From an uncultured Armatimonadota bacterium (GTDB lineage Bacteria; Armatimonadota; Fimbriimonadia; Fimbriimonadales; Fimbriimonadaceae): a DNA stretch of 64,000 nt. The stretch spans positions 1 to 64,000 of the forward strand of contig CAIVDU010000095.1 in assembly GCA_903904815.1 (NCBI GenBank), written 5' to 3'. The notes beneath the pieces are model-generated. The model saw nothing but the letters and a program-made list of their open reading frames with translations, was not told where the DNA came from and did not search any database. Below are positions 48,446 through 56,149 of this stretch, piece by piece. The position numbers and the translations under genes were made by a program. The stretch's first letter is position 1. The number at the start of each line of letters is the position of its first letter.

Positions 48446-50280
48446 TAGCGATTCACCACGGGTTTCTTAACCCATGAATTCTTTTCGACACCATCGTAAT
48501 AAAGATGGAATTCGACTTGGTCTCCCACTCCGAGCGGCGCTACTTGAAGCGCCTGTCCAGGATTCACCAACTGGTCATACACGGTGCGCGTGCTATCGTC
48601 GTCGGTGATGTCAAGTCGTACGCTGGTCGGCACCGTGAGGTCCTTCAGCGGAAGTTTGACGAAATACTGAAAGGCATTAGTCTGCGCGGTCCGCGATTCG
48701 GGTCCGGGCACAGCAGCGTTGGTTCCAGATGGTGGCTTTACCGCGGGTGTCCCAGGCGTGCCGGCTGGCGCCGTCAATGGGTTCGTCGCCGGTTTGTCCG
48801 CATCGAGCGCTGGGGCGTCGCGGTTGTTCAAGAAGACCTTGACCAGTGTGGAGCGTTCGACTTTCGTCTTGGGCGCTGGAAGCTGCTTTACAACCACTCC
48901 TTGAGCACGAGTTGGATCGGATGCGGCCCCGACACTTGTGTCTAGGCTCAGGTTTAGATTTCCAAGGATTGTCTTTGCGCCATCGAGGGTGTCTCCGGCA
49001 AGATCTGGGACCTCCACCACGCGGCTTCCGGCACTAATTGTGACTCTGACGAGTCCCCCTTCTCGAACCTTAACGGTGGGCTCCGGATCGACATCCAGCA
49101 CTCGGTCCATCTCGATTTGATCGCTGGGCTGGCGAGCGGCGACTTGCATGTGAAGATGGCTTGATTCAAGAAGCGCTCGCGCTTCGGTGGCCGATAAGCC
49201 ACGGATATTTGGGACGGGAATGAGCTTGGGCTTGTTCAGGTTGAACACAAGCCAAGCCCCCAGAAGGCTGAGAACCACGCCCAAAAGGAACACGGCCGCG
49301 ATCAGCATCCAAACGGGAACGTCTCGCTCCGGCTTTGGCTCACGAGTTCGATCAAGATCGCGAATGGCCCCCATGGTCGGCGCAACCGGCTGATTTGGCG
49401 TGGGCTTGGGAGCCACGTTAGCGCCGCCTCTTAGTGGCCAAGAGAGTGATCGACCAAAACGCAGGGCGTCCTGTAGAATTCGGAGATCGCTGAGCAACTC
49501 ACCGGCAGAGTTGTATCGCTCGTTTGGCTCCTTGGACATCGCCTTCTTCACGATCTCGTCCAAGACGACCGGGGTGGAAGGGTTGATGGTGCGAACACTC
49601 GGGGTCGGTGTGTTCGCGTGCTGCAGGGCGATCGCTACTGGGTTGTCGCCGACGTACGGTTTTCGGCCAGAGAGGAGTTCATAGAGGAGAATTCCAACGG
49701 CATAGACGTCGGATTTGGGAGACGGCATCCCTCCGGCGCTCACTTCGGGGGCCATATACGGGGCCATGCTTCCCACTACGATGGCTCCAGCGGTCGGGCT
49801 CGCGGAGTATGCCTCCCAGATGCCAGTAAGTTGGAGTTTCACTTCCCCGTCGGCCAAAACACTCAAGTTGCTGCCCTGCAGGTCGCCGTGAACAAAGCCG
49901 AGTCGGTGGATCGAGTCTAGCGATTGACAAATGCTGATGCCGGTCGAGACGGATACGGGGATTGAAAATGGAGCAAGCTTTTTGATGCGGTCGGAGAGCG
50001 AGGGACCACGCGTAAGTTCGCTGACCATAAAGGCCATGCCTTCATCTTCATCGACCTCGGTTTGTGATTCGACTCCGATTGAGTGAACGACCGAATACTT
50101 CGCCACGGTCTGGGACAGAGCCTGAATGAAAGCCGGCTCTGACGCGAAGGGTGGTTTGACTACGCGGACCGAGACATCTCTTCCGGTCAGTCGATCGCGC
50201 GCAGAGTAGCCAGCGAAAATGGGACCGTCGGTCACAAGCCCCGTCAACTCATATCTTGAGCGTAGGAGCGCGCCAATCAC
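48445..50280 (-). CDS. PASTA-domain Ser/Thr kinase-like protein, probable pseudokinase
   Basis: A 611-residue protein from GTG 50280, which overlaps the previous stop as GTGA. Residues 10-280 have an Hanks-kinase fold (PYMAPEVSAGG, KSDVYAVGILLYELLSGRKPY), a juxtamembrane linker, one membrane helix (about 322-347) and two PASTA domains (about 353-485). This is the PknB/PrkC layout for sensing peptidoglycan. Several catalytic residues are changed: the beta-3 Lys aligns with Arg39 (DVSVRVV), HRD is HGD (131-133), and DFG aligns with LTG (151-153), losing the Mg-binding Asp. The glycine loop is also poor (TDGPIFAGYSA). It probably binds rather than phosphorylates. Confidence 0.88.
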   Translation of the reverse strand: MIGALLRSRYELTGLVTDGPIFAGYSARDRLTGRDVSVRVVKPPFASEPAFIQALSQTVAKYSVVHSIGVESQTEVDEDEGMAFMVSELTRGPSLSDRIKKLAPFSIPVSVSTGISICQSLDSIHRLGFVHGDLQGSNLSVLADGEVKLQLTGIWEAYSASPTAGAIVVGSMAPYMAPEVSAGGMPSPKSDVYAVGILLYELLSGRKPYVGDNPVAIALQHANTPTPSVRTINPSTPVVLDEIVKKAMSKEPNERYNSAGELLSDLRILQDALRFGRSLSWPLRGGANVAPKPTPNQPVAPTMGAIRDLDRTREPKPERDVPVWMLIAAVFLLGVVLSLLGAWLVFNLNKPKLIPVPNIRGLSATEARALLESSHLHMQVAARQPSDQIEMDRVLDVDPEPTVKVREGGLVRVTISAGSRVVEVPDLAGDTLDGAKTILGNLNLSLDTSVGAASDPTRAQGVVVKQLPAPKTKVERSTLVKVFLNNRDAPALDADKPATNPLTAPAGTPGTPAVKPPSGTNAAVPGPESRTAQTNAFQYFVKLPLKDLTVPTSVRLDITDDDSTRTVYDQLVNPGQALQVAPLGVGDQVEFHLYYDGVEKNSWVKKPVVNR

Positions 50281-50492
50281 TGGATGGGTTCCTCTCGGTC
50301 CGGGATAAAGGCTAACCCGACCGCACCCGCAAAGAGCACCAACATTAGCAGATGCACAGGCAGCTGATTGACTTTGACATCGAAGTCGGCTACTGCGTCT
50401 GGCCCCTTGAGATAGATCCATTGGCTGACTGCATAGCCGCCCACGATAACGAGCGTGAGTGCCGCTCCCAGAGCCAGTCGCAGGGTTTTCAT
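50277..50492 (-). CDS. Small two-helix membrane protein
   Basis: A 71-residue protein with two hydrophobic helices (LALGAALTLVIVGGYAVS and LLMLVLFAGAVGLAFI) around a short soluble loop. Its ATG overlaps the aroB stop (ATGA) and its stop overlaps the pseudokinase GTG (GTGA), so it is tightly coupled to both. It might act with the pseudokinase at the membrane; no family recognised. Confidence 0.7.
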   Translation of the reverse strand: MKTLRLALGAALTLVIVGGYAVSQWIYLKGPDAVADFDVKVNQLPVHLLMLVLFAGAVGLAFIPDREEPIQ

Positions 50493-51511
50493 ACTCTTGC
50501 CATCACCGATTCGACCATATCAGGAGGTACATCCTGAACAAGTTTACATCTGCCTACGTCGGTCAGGAGACTAAATGCCAAAGAACCCGTGGATGCCTTC
50601 TTATCGCGGTACATCGCATTGATAAGATCTCGCGGTGATAATGACGGGTCAATCGCGGTGGGGAGACCGTATCGGGCAATATCTTCGGTCACAACTTTCG
50701 CCGTGCCTCGCTCGGTAATGCCTAGCTCTTCACCCAATTGCGCTTCTAAAACCATGCCAATGGCGATCGCTTCTCCGTGCAAGATCTTCCCATAGGCGTA
50801 TGCGTGCTCGATCGCGTGCCCAATTGTGTGGCCGAAATTGAGCGTGGCACGCTTTCCAGTAGTTTCGAATTCGTCTTCCTCTACCACTTCGGCTTTTAAC
50901 TGAATACACCGCATTACGACATGTTCCAAACCAGGATGGGTTGGGTATAGGGTGGATTGGCGCAGACGCTCAGCAAGCGGAGCGTCCATGATAAAGCCGT
51001 ATTTGAGCACCTCAGCCATGCCATTCGTGAATTGTCGGGCGGGCAAGGACCGGAGCAATTCTATCGGAACGTAAACGGCATCGGGCGCCTTGAAGGCGCC
51101 CGCCAAATTCTTTCCTTCCGAAAGATCGATGCCGACCTTTCCACCTACCGAAGAATCGACCATGGCCAGGAGGGTCGTGGGAATCTGGACAAAACGAATG
51201 CCCCGCATGTAGCTTGCCGCGACGAAGCCGGCGAGATCCCCCACTACACCCCCACCCAGGGCGACTAAGGTGGTCTTTCGCGTCGCGTTGGATTGAGCCA
51301 ACCAACTGAGAGCTTCACCAAATGTCTCCAGACTCTTTGATTGTTCTCCGGGGGATACCGCAAGATGGGCCCGCCCTTTCAGCACCTGAGGCGCGACTGC
51401 CGCGACCGTAGAGTCGGTGATCACCCGCGCATCGCTCGCGATTAACTGGCTCGCCGATTCCAGGGAAGTGGCAATGACTTCATAGGAACCGCCGGAATGA
51501 TTGATCCTCAT
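50489..51511 (-). CDS. aroB: 3-dehydroquinate synthase
   Basis: A 340-residue NAD- and metal-dependent enzyme forming 3-dehydroquinate in the shikimate pathway. The NAD-binding segment TTLVALGGGVVGDLAGFVA, DSSVGGKVGIDLSEGKNLAG, and the zinc ligands in LNFGHTIGHAIEH are all present. It overlaps aroK by 4 bases (ATGA), the common aroK-aroB arrangement. Confidence 0.97.
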   Translation of the reverse strand: MRINHSGGSYEVIATSLESASQLIASDARVITDSTVAAVAPQVLKGRAHLAVSPGEQSKSLETFGEALSWLAQSNATRKTTLVALGGGVVGDLAGFVAASYMRGIRFVQIPTTLLAMVDSSVGGKVGIDLSEGKNLAGAFKAPDAVYVPIELLRSLPARQFTNGMAEVLKYGFIMDAPLAERLRQSTLYPTHPGLEHVVMRCIQLKAEVVEEDEFETTGKRATLNFGHTIGHAIEHAYAYGKILHGEAIAIGMVLEAQLGEELGITERGTAKVVTEDIARYGLPTAIDPSLSPRDLINAMYRDKKASTGSLAFSLLTDVGRCKLVQDVPPDMVESVMARV

Positions 51512-52026
51512 GATTCAACCGGCCTTAAAAGTAAGTCGGCGAGCCGTGCGACGCCCGCGTCGATGTCTCCGTCTCCTACATCTATGATGAGATCGGCCTG
51601 TTCATAGAGCGGACTACGAACCTCAAGAAGAGTGGCAAGTCTCTCTTTCCAGTCGTCGCTCTGGAGCAGTGGACGCTTCTTCTTGCTGGTCTCCAAGCGT
51701 TCAAATAAGACCTCGATTGGGGCTCTAAGGTATATCGTCGTGCCGAGCCGACGCATTTCGTCCCAGTTTTCTGGACGAATAACGATGCCCCCACCGGTGG
51801 AAATCACACTCGGGCCTATTTCCAGGCTGCGCAAGATATTCGTCTCATGATCCCGAAACGCCTCTTCGCCGTAGACTTGGAATATTTGTGGAATGGGTCT
51901 GCCGAGCCGCTGTTGAAGGAGGAGGTCGGTATCGATAAATGGCCTATCGGTTGCGTCGGCTAAGAGTCTTCCAACGGAAGACTTTCCCGCGCCCATCATC
52001 CCGATTAGCACCCAAGCCTTGTCCAT
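51508..52026 (-). CDS. aroK: Shikimate kinase
   Basis: About 172 residues from ATG 52026 (MDKAWVLIGMMGAGKSSVGR). GMMGAGKSSVG is the P-loop, DTDLL binds shikimate, VISTGGGIVIR is the GGG shikimate-binding site and ETSKKKRPLL is the lid Arg. A longer frame upstream overlaps the secretin gene's end and a hairpin, and is not conserved. The terminator-like hairpin at 52031-52066 lies directly before this start. Confidence 0.95.
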   Translation of the reverse strand: MDKAWVLIGMMGAGKSSVGRLLADATDRPFIDTDLLLQQRLGRPIPQIFQVYGEEAFRDHETNILRSLEIGPSVISTGGGIVIRPENWDEMRRLGTTIYLRAPIEVLFERLETSKKKRPLLQSDDWKERLATLLEVRSPLYEQADLIIDVGDGDIDAGVARLADLLLRPVES

Positions 52027-52030
52027 AGAT

Positions 52031-52066
52031 AGAAAAGGGGTGGCAGCGCCGAAAGCACTGCCACCC
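52031..52066 (-). terminator. Terminator or attenuator between the secretin gene and aroK
   Basis: On the minus strand GGGTGGCAGTGC and GCGCTGCCACCC form a 12-bp stem with one G-U, followed by CTTTTC. Its position 21 bases after the secretin stop and directly before the aroK start suggests partial termination that sets the ratio of pilus to aro-operon transcript. Confidence 0.7.
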
Positions 52067-52087
52067 TGAGAGTTACCTCGTGAAAGG

Positions 52088-53728
52088 CTAGGGCCCACCC
52101 TGAGTTGGGAGGCCGTCCTCGTCGAGGATTGTTGGAGTCACGAAGATCAGTAATTCGCTGTTTGTCTTCGCTCTCGAGTTTGTGCGGAAGAACTGACCGA
52201 CAATCGGCAGATCTCCCAGGACGGGAACGCGCTGCTCAGAGTTGGTTTCTGACTTGTTGGTCAGACCACCCAGGACGATCGTCTCGCCGTTTCGCACTCG
52301 AGCGACTACCTGCATTCCCTGCTGAACCTGGTTCGGAATGTTTCCAGAACTGGTCACCGACACGCCCACGAAAGTGGCGATGTTCGGAGTCAAGTACATG
52401 GTTATCGTGTTGTCGTTGTTGATTCGCGGCGTCACTGCCAACTGAGTGTTTGCCTGGAGAGGAATAACGCTCGGGTTGGAGATCGCAATACCGTTCGTTA
52501 CAACCGTGGTTGTGAGCGAGATGTACTGGGTGACGAAGCTGTACAGCAAGACGGGCTGATTGTTAAGAGTTCGAGCAATCGGCGCCTCGACAACCTTACC
52601 GTCGCCCATCAGGAGCTTCGTTCGGAGTCGACCTACGATGTTTCCTGACGAGTAGTTTAGGAACACCGGAAGGGTGTAGTCCGCGAACACGCCGGGAGTC
52701 GTACCAGTAAGAACCGTACCGCGCTGGTAGAGGAACTCGTATCCCAAGTCTCTTTCGAGGTTGGAAGTCGTCGTGATGAACTCGACCTTGACCTGAACCT
52801 GCTTCGGAGCTACATCAAACTGGCTGATGTAAGTCTGGAGCTGGTTGATCGCTTCTTCTGTTCCGCGAACGACAAAGCTGTTATCGGTCGGGTCGAAGCT
52901 AACGAAATCGATTCCGTCGGGGACCAGACCCTGTCCGCCAACCAACTGACCGCCGCCTTGCTGACCGCCACCCTGGCCGCCGCCCGCGCCGCCGCCAAGG
53001 CCGCCGCCCTGACCACCGCCGCCGAAGCCGCCGCCGGAGTTACCACCGCCACCGAAGCCGCCACCAATCTGATTGCCACCTTCCATTCCGGGGATCTTAA
53101 TTTGACCGCCCGATTCAGAGGATGTCAGAGGCGCTGAGATTGGCGAGTTAACCGGGTTGAACTGCGCGGTAGGAACCGTGCTATTCGTCGGATTGGTGAG
53201 AGTGAGACCACCGCCAAGCGCACCTGTCGACTGAGGTCCGGAATGGTCGGTGAACTTCTTAAGAAGATCTAAACCTCGGACGTAGTCGTAGGGAATTCGT
53301 CCTTGGACCGAATCATAGACGTCGCGGACATCGGCATTCATCACCTTAATGCGCTTGAGCACACTCGGCTTAGAAGTCTTAGTCTCGTGATCTACGACTA
53401 CCGGAGGACGATGACTGATGATGTAGACGCCGTTCTCGTCTCGTCGGAAGTAAGCGCCGGCAGCTTGGCAGATGTAGCGTACTGCGTCTTCCGCAGTCGC
53501 TCCGTCAAGCTTGAGCGTAATCCGACCAAACGGGTCAGAACTTGGTTCCACGACAAACTGCACGCCCGCCTGCTGCATCAGCATTCGAGTGGCCGTCATC
53601 ATGTCCGCAGCTTTTAAGTTGATGTCCACTCGGACGTCAGACGCCTGCTGTGCAGTCGCCAAAGCGGCAGTGGCAGCCAAGGCGGCCACTGTCGCGAACC
53701 GAGCTATTCGAGCCCAGCGATTACGCAT
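52088..53728 (-). CDS. pilQ: Type IV pilus secretin (PilQ-like)
   Basis: About 546 residues. A signal peptide (FATVAALAATAALATAQQ) is followed by an STN-like N-domain (DINLKAADMMTATRMLMQQA), a Gly-rich linker (about 225-270), an N1-type domain (TYISQFDVAPKQVQVKVEFI) and the C-terminal secretin channel ending VPVLGDLPIVGQFFR, the family signature. It forms the outer-membrane pore for the pilus. ATG 53728 is chosen because GAGG lies 6 bases upstream; GTG 53749 and ATG 53740 are alternatives with poor spacing. It is shorter than most PilQ proteins and lacks AMIN domains. Confidence 0.93.
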   Translation of the reverse strand: MRNRWARIARFATVAALAATAALATAQQASDVRVDINLKAADMMTATRMLMQQAGVQFVVEPSSDPFGRITLKLDGATAEDAVRYICQAAGAYFRRDENGVYIISHRPPVVVDHETKTSKPSVLKRIKVMNADVRDVYDSVQGRIPYDYVRGLDLLKKFTDHSGPQSTGALGGGLTLTNPTNSTVPTAQFNPVNSPISAPLTSSESGGQIKIPGMEGGNQIGGGFGGGGNSGGGFGGGGQGGGLGGGAGGGQGGGQQGGGQLVGGQGLVPDGIDFVSFDPTDNSFVVRGTEEAINQLQTYISQFDVAPKQVQVKVEFITTTSNLERDLGYEFLYQRGTVLTGTTPGVFADYTLPVFLNYSSGNIVGRLRTKLLMGDGKVVEAPIARTLNNQPVLLYSFVTQYISLTTTVVTNGIAISNPSVIPLQANTQLAVTPRINNDNTITMYLTPNIATFVGVSVTSSGNIPNQVQQGMQVVARVRNGETIVLGGLTNKSETNSEQRVPVLGDLPIVGQFFRTNSRAKTNSELLIFVTPTILDEDGLPTQGGP

Positions 53729-53770
53729 ATCGTTCCTCATATCCTCCACTAATCAATGCCGAACCTGGGT

Positions 53771-54454
53771 TTAGCCTCTGCCACCCATTCCGCCGCCGCC
53801 ACCGGACATACCGCCGCTCATGCCGCCGGACATACCGCCGCTCATGCCACCAGACATTCCGCCGCCCATGCCGCCGCCCATTCCGCCGCCCATGCCACCA
53901 CCCATGCCGCCGCCCATACCGCCACCCATTCCACCGCCGCCCTGGCGGGAACCCTTGTTCACGGAAGAGATCTCCGGAGCAAGCGTCCAGTTCTGAGTGC
54001 CCTCTTTCGAGCCAATCAAAATAGCAATCAGCTCAGGGTCGGCCGAATTGATCTTGATTCTTCGCAAAACGGTGTTTGCCTTGATCGGATTTATCGTTTG
54101 GTCATCCGGTCGGGTTGCTCCGCCGTTGTCCTCACGCTTGACGATCTGCCATACACCGGTTTCGATCCGGTAGGTTGCGTCGACCTGGCGCAGAATGTTC
54201 TGCAGCGCGGTCGAAAAACTTACGTTACGCAGACTGACGGTGACCTGTCCCTGCACCTCTGGTGCGATTGAGTAGGACACACCGACGTTCTTGAAGAGGG
54301 CCTGAAGGGCTTCTCTTACGTCTGCCTGCTGATACTCAAGGGACGGAATGATTTTCGTTCCAATGTCTTCTTGAGCATGAGCATTGATGGGCGCACCTGC
54401 AAACAGGATCGCTCCGAAGGTAGCACTTAGCGCTAATTTAATGGTTTTGTTCAT
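53771..54454 (-). CDS. Secretin N-domain-like protein with Gly-Met repeat tail
   Basis: A 227-residue exported protein. Signal peptide (ATFGAILFAGAPINAHAQ); an STN/secretin-N-like domain (about 35-110: LEYQQADVREALQALFKNVG, VTVSLRNVSFSTALQNIL); a second small domain (TVLRRIKINSADPELIAILI); and a C-terminal tail of tandem GGGM then SGGM units (about 12-bp DNA repeats). There is no channel domain. It lies directly upstream of the secretin gene and looks like a detached N-domain that may cap or pilot the secretin. Start is fixed by the signal peptide. Confidence 0.8.
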   Translation of the reverse strand: MNKTIKLALSATFGAILFAGAPINAHAQEDIGTKIIPSLEYQQADVREALQALFKNVGVSYSIAPEVQGQVTVSLRNVSFSTALQNILRQVDATYRIETGVWQIVKREDNGGATRPDDQTINPIKANTVLRRIKINSADPELIAILIGSKEGTQNWTLAPEISSVNKGSRQGGGGMGGGMGGGMGGGMGGGMGGGMGGGMSGGMSGGMSGGMSGGMSGGGGGMGGRG

Positions 54455-54515
54455 GTTAAGCCTTCACCCGTTAGATGGTTGGTAGACCGATCCGTTACAC
54501 GATACGTACTGAAAC

Positions 54516-55268
54516 TTATTCTCCGACTCCGGCAGCGCCACCGCCACCCGCCTTTCCACGACTCGGGCCACCGCCTCCGCCGCCAGGGAACCCGCCACCG
54601 GGACCACCAGGGAAACCTGCGCCACCTTGGAATCCACCGGCTCCACCAGCATTGTAGCCAGGAGTGCCAGGTTTTGGAGTCTCAAGCCGCACTGTGATTT
54701 CCTTCGGAAGCTTATCGCCATCTCTACGAAGGACAGCCTTTTCTTGATCAATGGACACAACAGTCCATTCGGTATTCGGGATCCTCTGGCCAGGGCGCAC
54801 GATCTGTGCGTCACTACCATCTCCCATTTCGATAATTGCTAGAACGCTGTCACCCACAACGACGCCAGCTAGGCGACGATAGGGCTGCGGTTCAAGCACC
54901 GGCACTGGATCATCCTGAATGTTCGGGACGTAATCCATTTGGTAACCGTTAAGGTCGTTGAATGCTCTTTCACCGGTCTGGTTTGTCTCGAAAGCGGTCT
55001 CGTACTGAGTAAGAGCAAAGGGGTCGTGCCGGGCAGGACCGTATTTCGATGCAGCGGCCAGGTACAGCTTTTTGAGCTTGCTTGTATCGGTGTCTTGCTT
55101 GACCTCAATCCCGGCTTCGGACTTGACCGTATAGCTATATTTCTTAACCGGAGCGGCCGCTACCGAACCCGAGTCGGTAGCAGAGGGACCACCGCATCCG
55201 ACGAGGGCTGAAGATGCAGCCAACGCCGCGATGAGACCGAAACTCTTTCGAAAAGCCTGTTGGTTCAT
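54516..55268 (-). CDS. pilP: PilP-like pilus lipoprotein with Gly-rich tail
   Basis: About 250 residues from ATG 55268 (MNQQAFRKSFGLIAALAASS). The signal ends SSALVGCGG, a good lipobox. The C-terminal half has the beta-barrel pattern of PilP (LAGVVVGDSVLAIIEMGDGS, IVRPGQRIPNTEWTVVSIDQ), followed by about 50 Gly/Pro/Phe-rich residues. PilP links PilNO to the secretin in the periplasm. Position after PilO supports the call. An upstream start at 55286 is possible. Confidence 0.82.
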   Translation of the reverse strand: MNQQAFRKSFGLIAALAASSALVGCGGPSATDSGSVAAAPVKKYSYTVKSEAGIEVKQDTDTSKLKKLYLAAASKYGPARHDPFALTQYETAFETNQTGERAFNDLNGYQMDYVPNIQDDPVPVLEPQPYRRLAGVVVGDSVLAIIEMGDGSDAQIVRPGQRIPNTEWTVVSIDQEKAVLRRDGDKLPKEITVRLETPKPGTPGYNAGGAGGFQGGAGFPGGPGGGFPGGGGGGPSRGKAGGGGAAGVGE

Positions 55269-55285
55269 TTTTGCTACTCGTCCCA

Positions 55286-56140
55286 TTAGTTTCCTCGAGT
55301 ACCGGCAGCCGTTGGCCGATCCGGCGCACCACCAGCTCCGGGACCACCAAAGCCTGCAGGCGGGCCACCAGGACCACCAAAGCCAGGAGGAGGACCACCT
55401 CTGCCACCACCAAATCCAGCAAATGCCCCTCCCGCACCGCCAGCTGCCGCAGCGTTTTCTTCACTCACTGGCGGATAGATATTCTTTCCGCGGATGAAAC
55501 CGACGATCGACAAATTGTAGTTCGCGGTGAGAAGAGGCGATGTGCCGGTGAGAGTGAGACCATCTGATACGGCCAAATAGTTCGGCATCTCCTTGTAGGC
55601 TCTAAGATGGTTCATGATCTGAGAATAGGTTCCCTGGACCGTGATTGTTCCGAAATCGAAAATTACCACCGGGAACGGAATCGCCGGATAGTTATAGAAA
55701 TCAGTCAGGATCGTGTTGACCTTGGCGTTTGGATCCAGCATTTGGATCGTGGGGGCGCTCAAGACTTTTACACCACCGGATCGAAGCTGCTTATTCACAG
55801 CGCGCTGGATGTTGTCACGGTATGTATAGGTGTCGATTCCTAACTGATAGGCATTAACGCTGAGGTCGATACCCTGTTCCGAAAGCTTGTTGGAAGGCGT
55901 CCTCGTGGCAACGAACCGCTGCCAAGCAATATCCTTGGCCTTTACGGCAGCAATTGCATTGAGAACCCGCTTCTCTGCTTGCTTCTGCTTTGCGGCTTCA
56001 TCATTTTGAGCCTGCGTGTTCTTCTCGTAATTGTTGACATCCGCCATGTTCGGGATGTACTGAATGAACGCCCCGTAGAAGAACGCGATCAGAGCTACTG
56101 CAACGCCGCAAATGAAAATTGAAAGTGGACTAATCTTCAT
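55286..56140 (-). CDS. pilO: PilO-like pilus assembly protein
   Basis: A 284-residue inner-membrane protein with one N-terminal helix (LSIFICGVAVALIAFFYGAF), a periplasmic coiled coil (about 35-85) and a ferredoxin-like domain (PFPVVIFDFGTITVQGTYSQ, MNHLRAYKEMPNYLAVSDGL). The C-terminus is again a Gly/Pro/Phe-rich tail (about 235-284). PilO pairs with PilN to form the inner-membrane alignment complex. It follows pilN by 10 bases. Confidence 0.88.
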   Translation of the reverse strand: MKISPLSIFICGVAVALIAFFYGAFIQYIPNMADVNNYEKNTQAQNDEAAKQKQAEKRVLNAIAAVKAKDIAWQRFVATRTPSNKLSEQGIDLSVNAYQLGIDTYTYRDNIQRAVNKQLRSGGVKVLSAPTIQMLDPNAKVNTILTDFYNYPAIPFPVVIFDFGTITVQGTYSQIMNHLRAYKEMPNYLAVSDGLTLTGTSPLLTANYNLSIVGFIRGKNIYPPVSEENAAAAGGAGGAFAGFGGGRGGPPPGFGGPGGPPAGFGGPGAGGAPDRPTAAGTRGN

Positions 56141-56149
56141 GATGTTCTT

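Noticed and set aside
48445-50280. Active Ser/Thr kinase
   Set aside because: The beta-3 Lys, the HRD Arg and the DFG Asp and Phe are all replaced; only the fold and the P+1-region motif remain.
53800-53945. CRISPR array
   Set aside because: The repeats are contiguous, 12 bp long, in frame and encode GGGM/SGGM units; there are no spacers and no cas genes.
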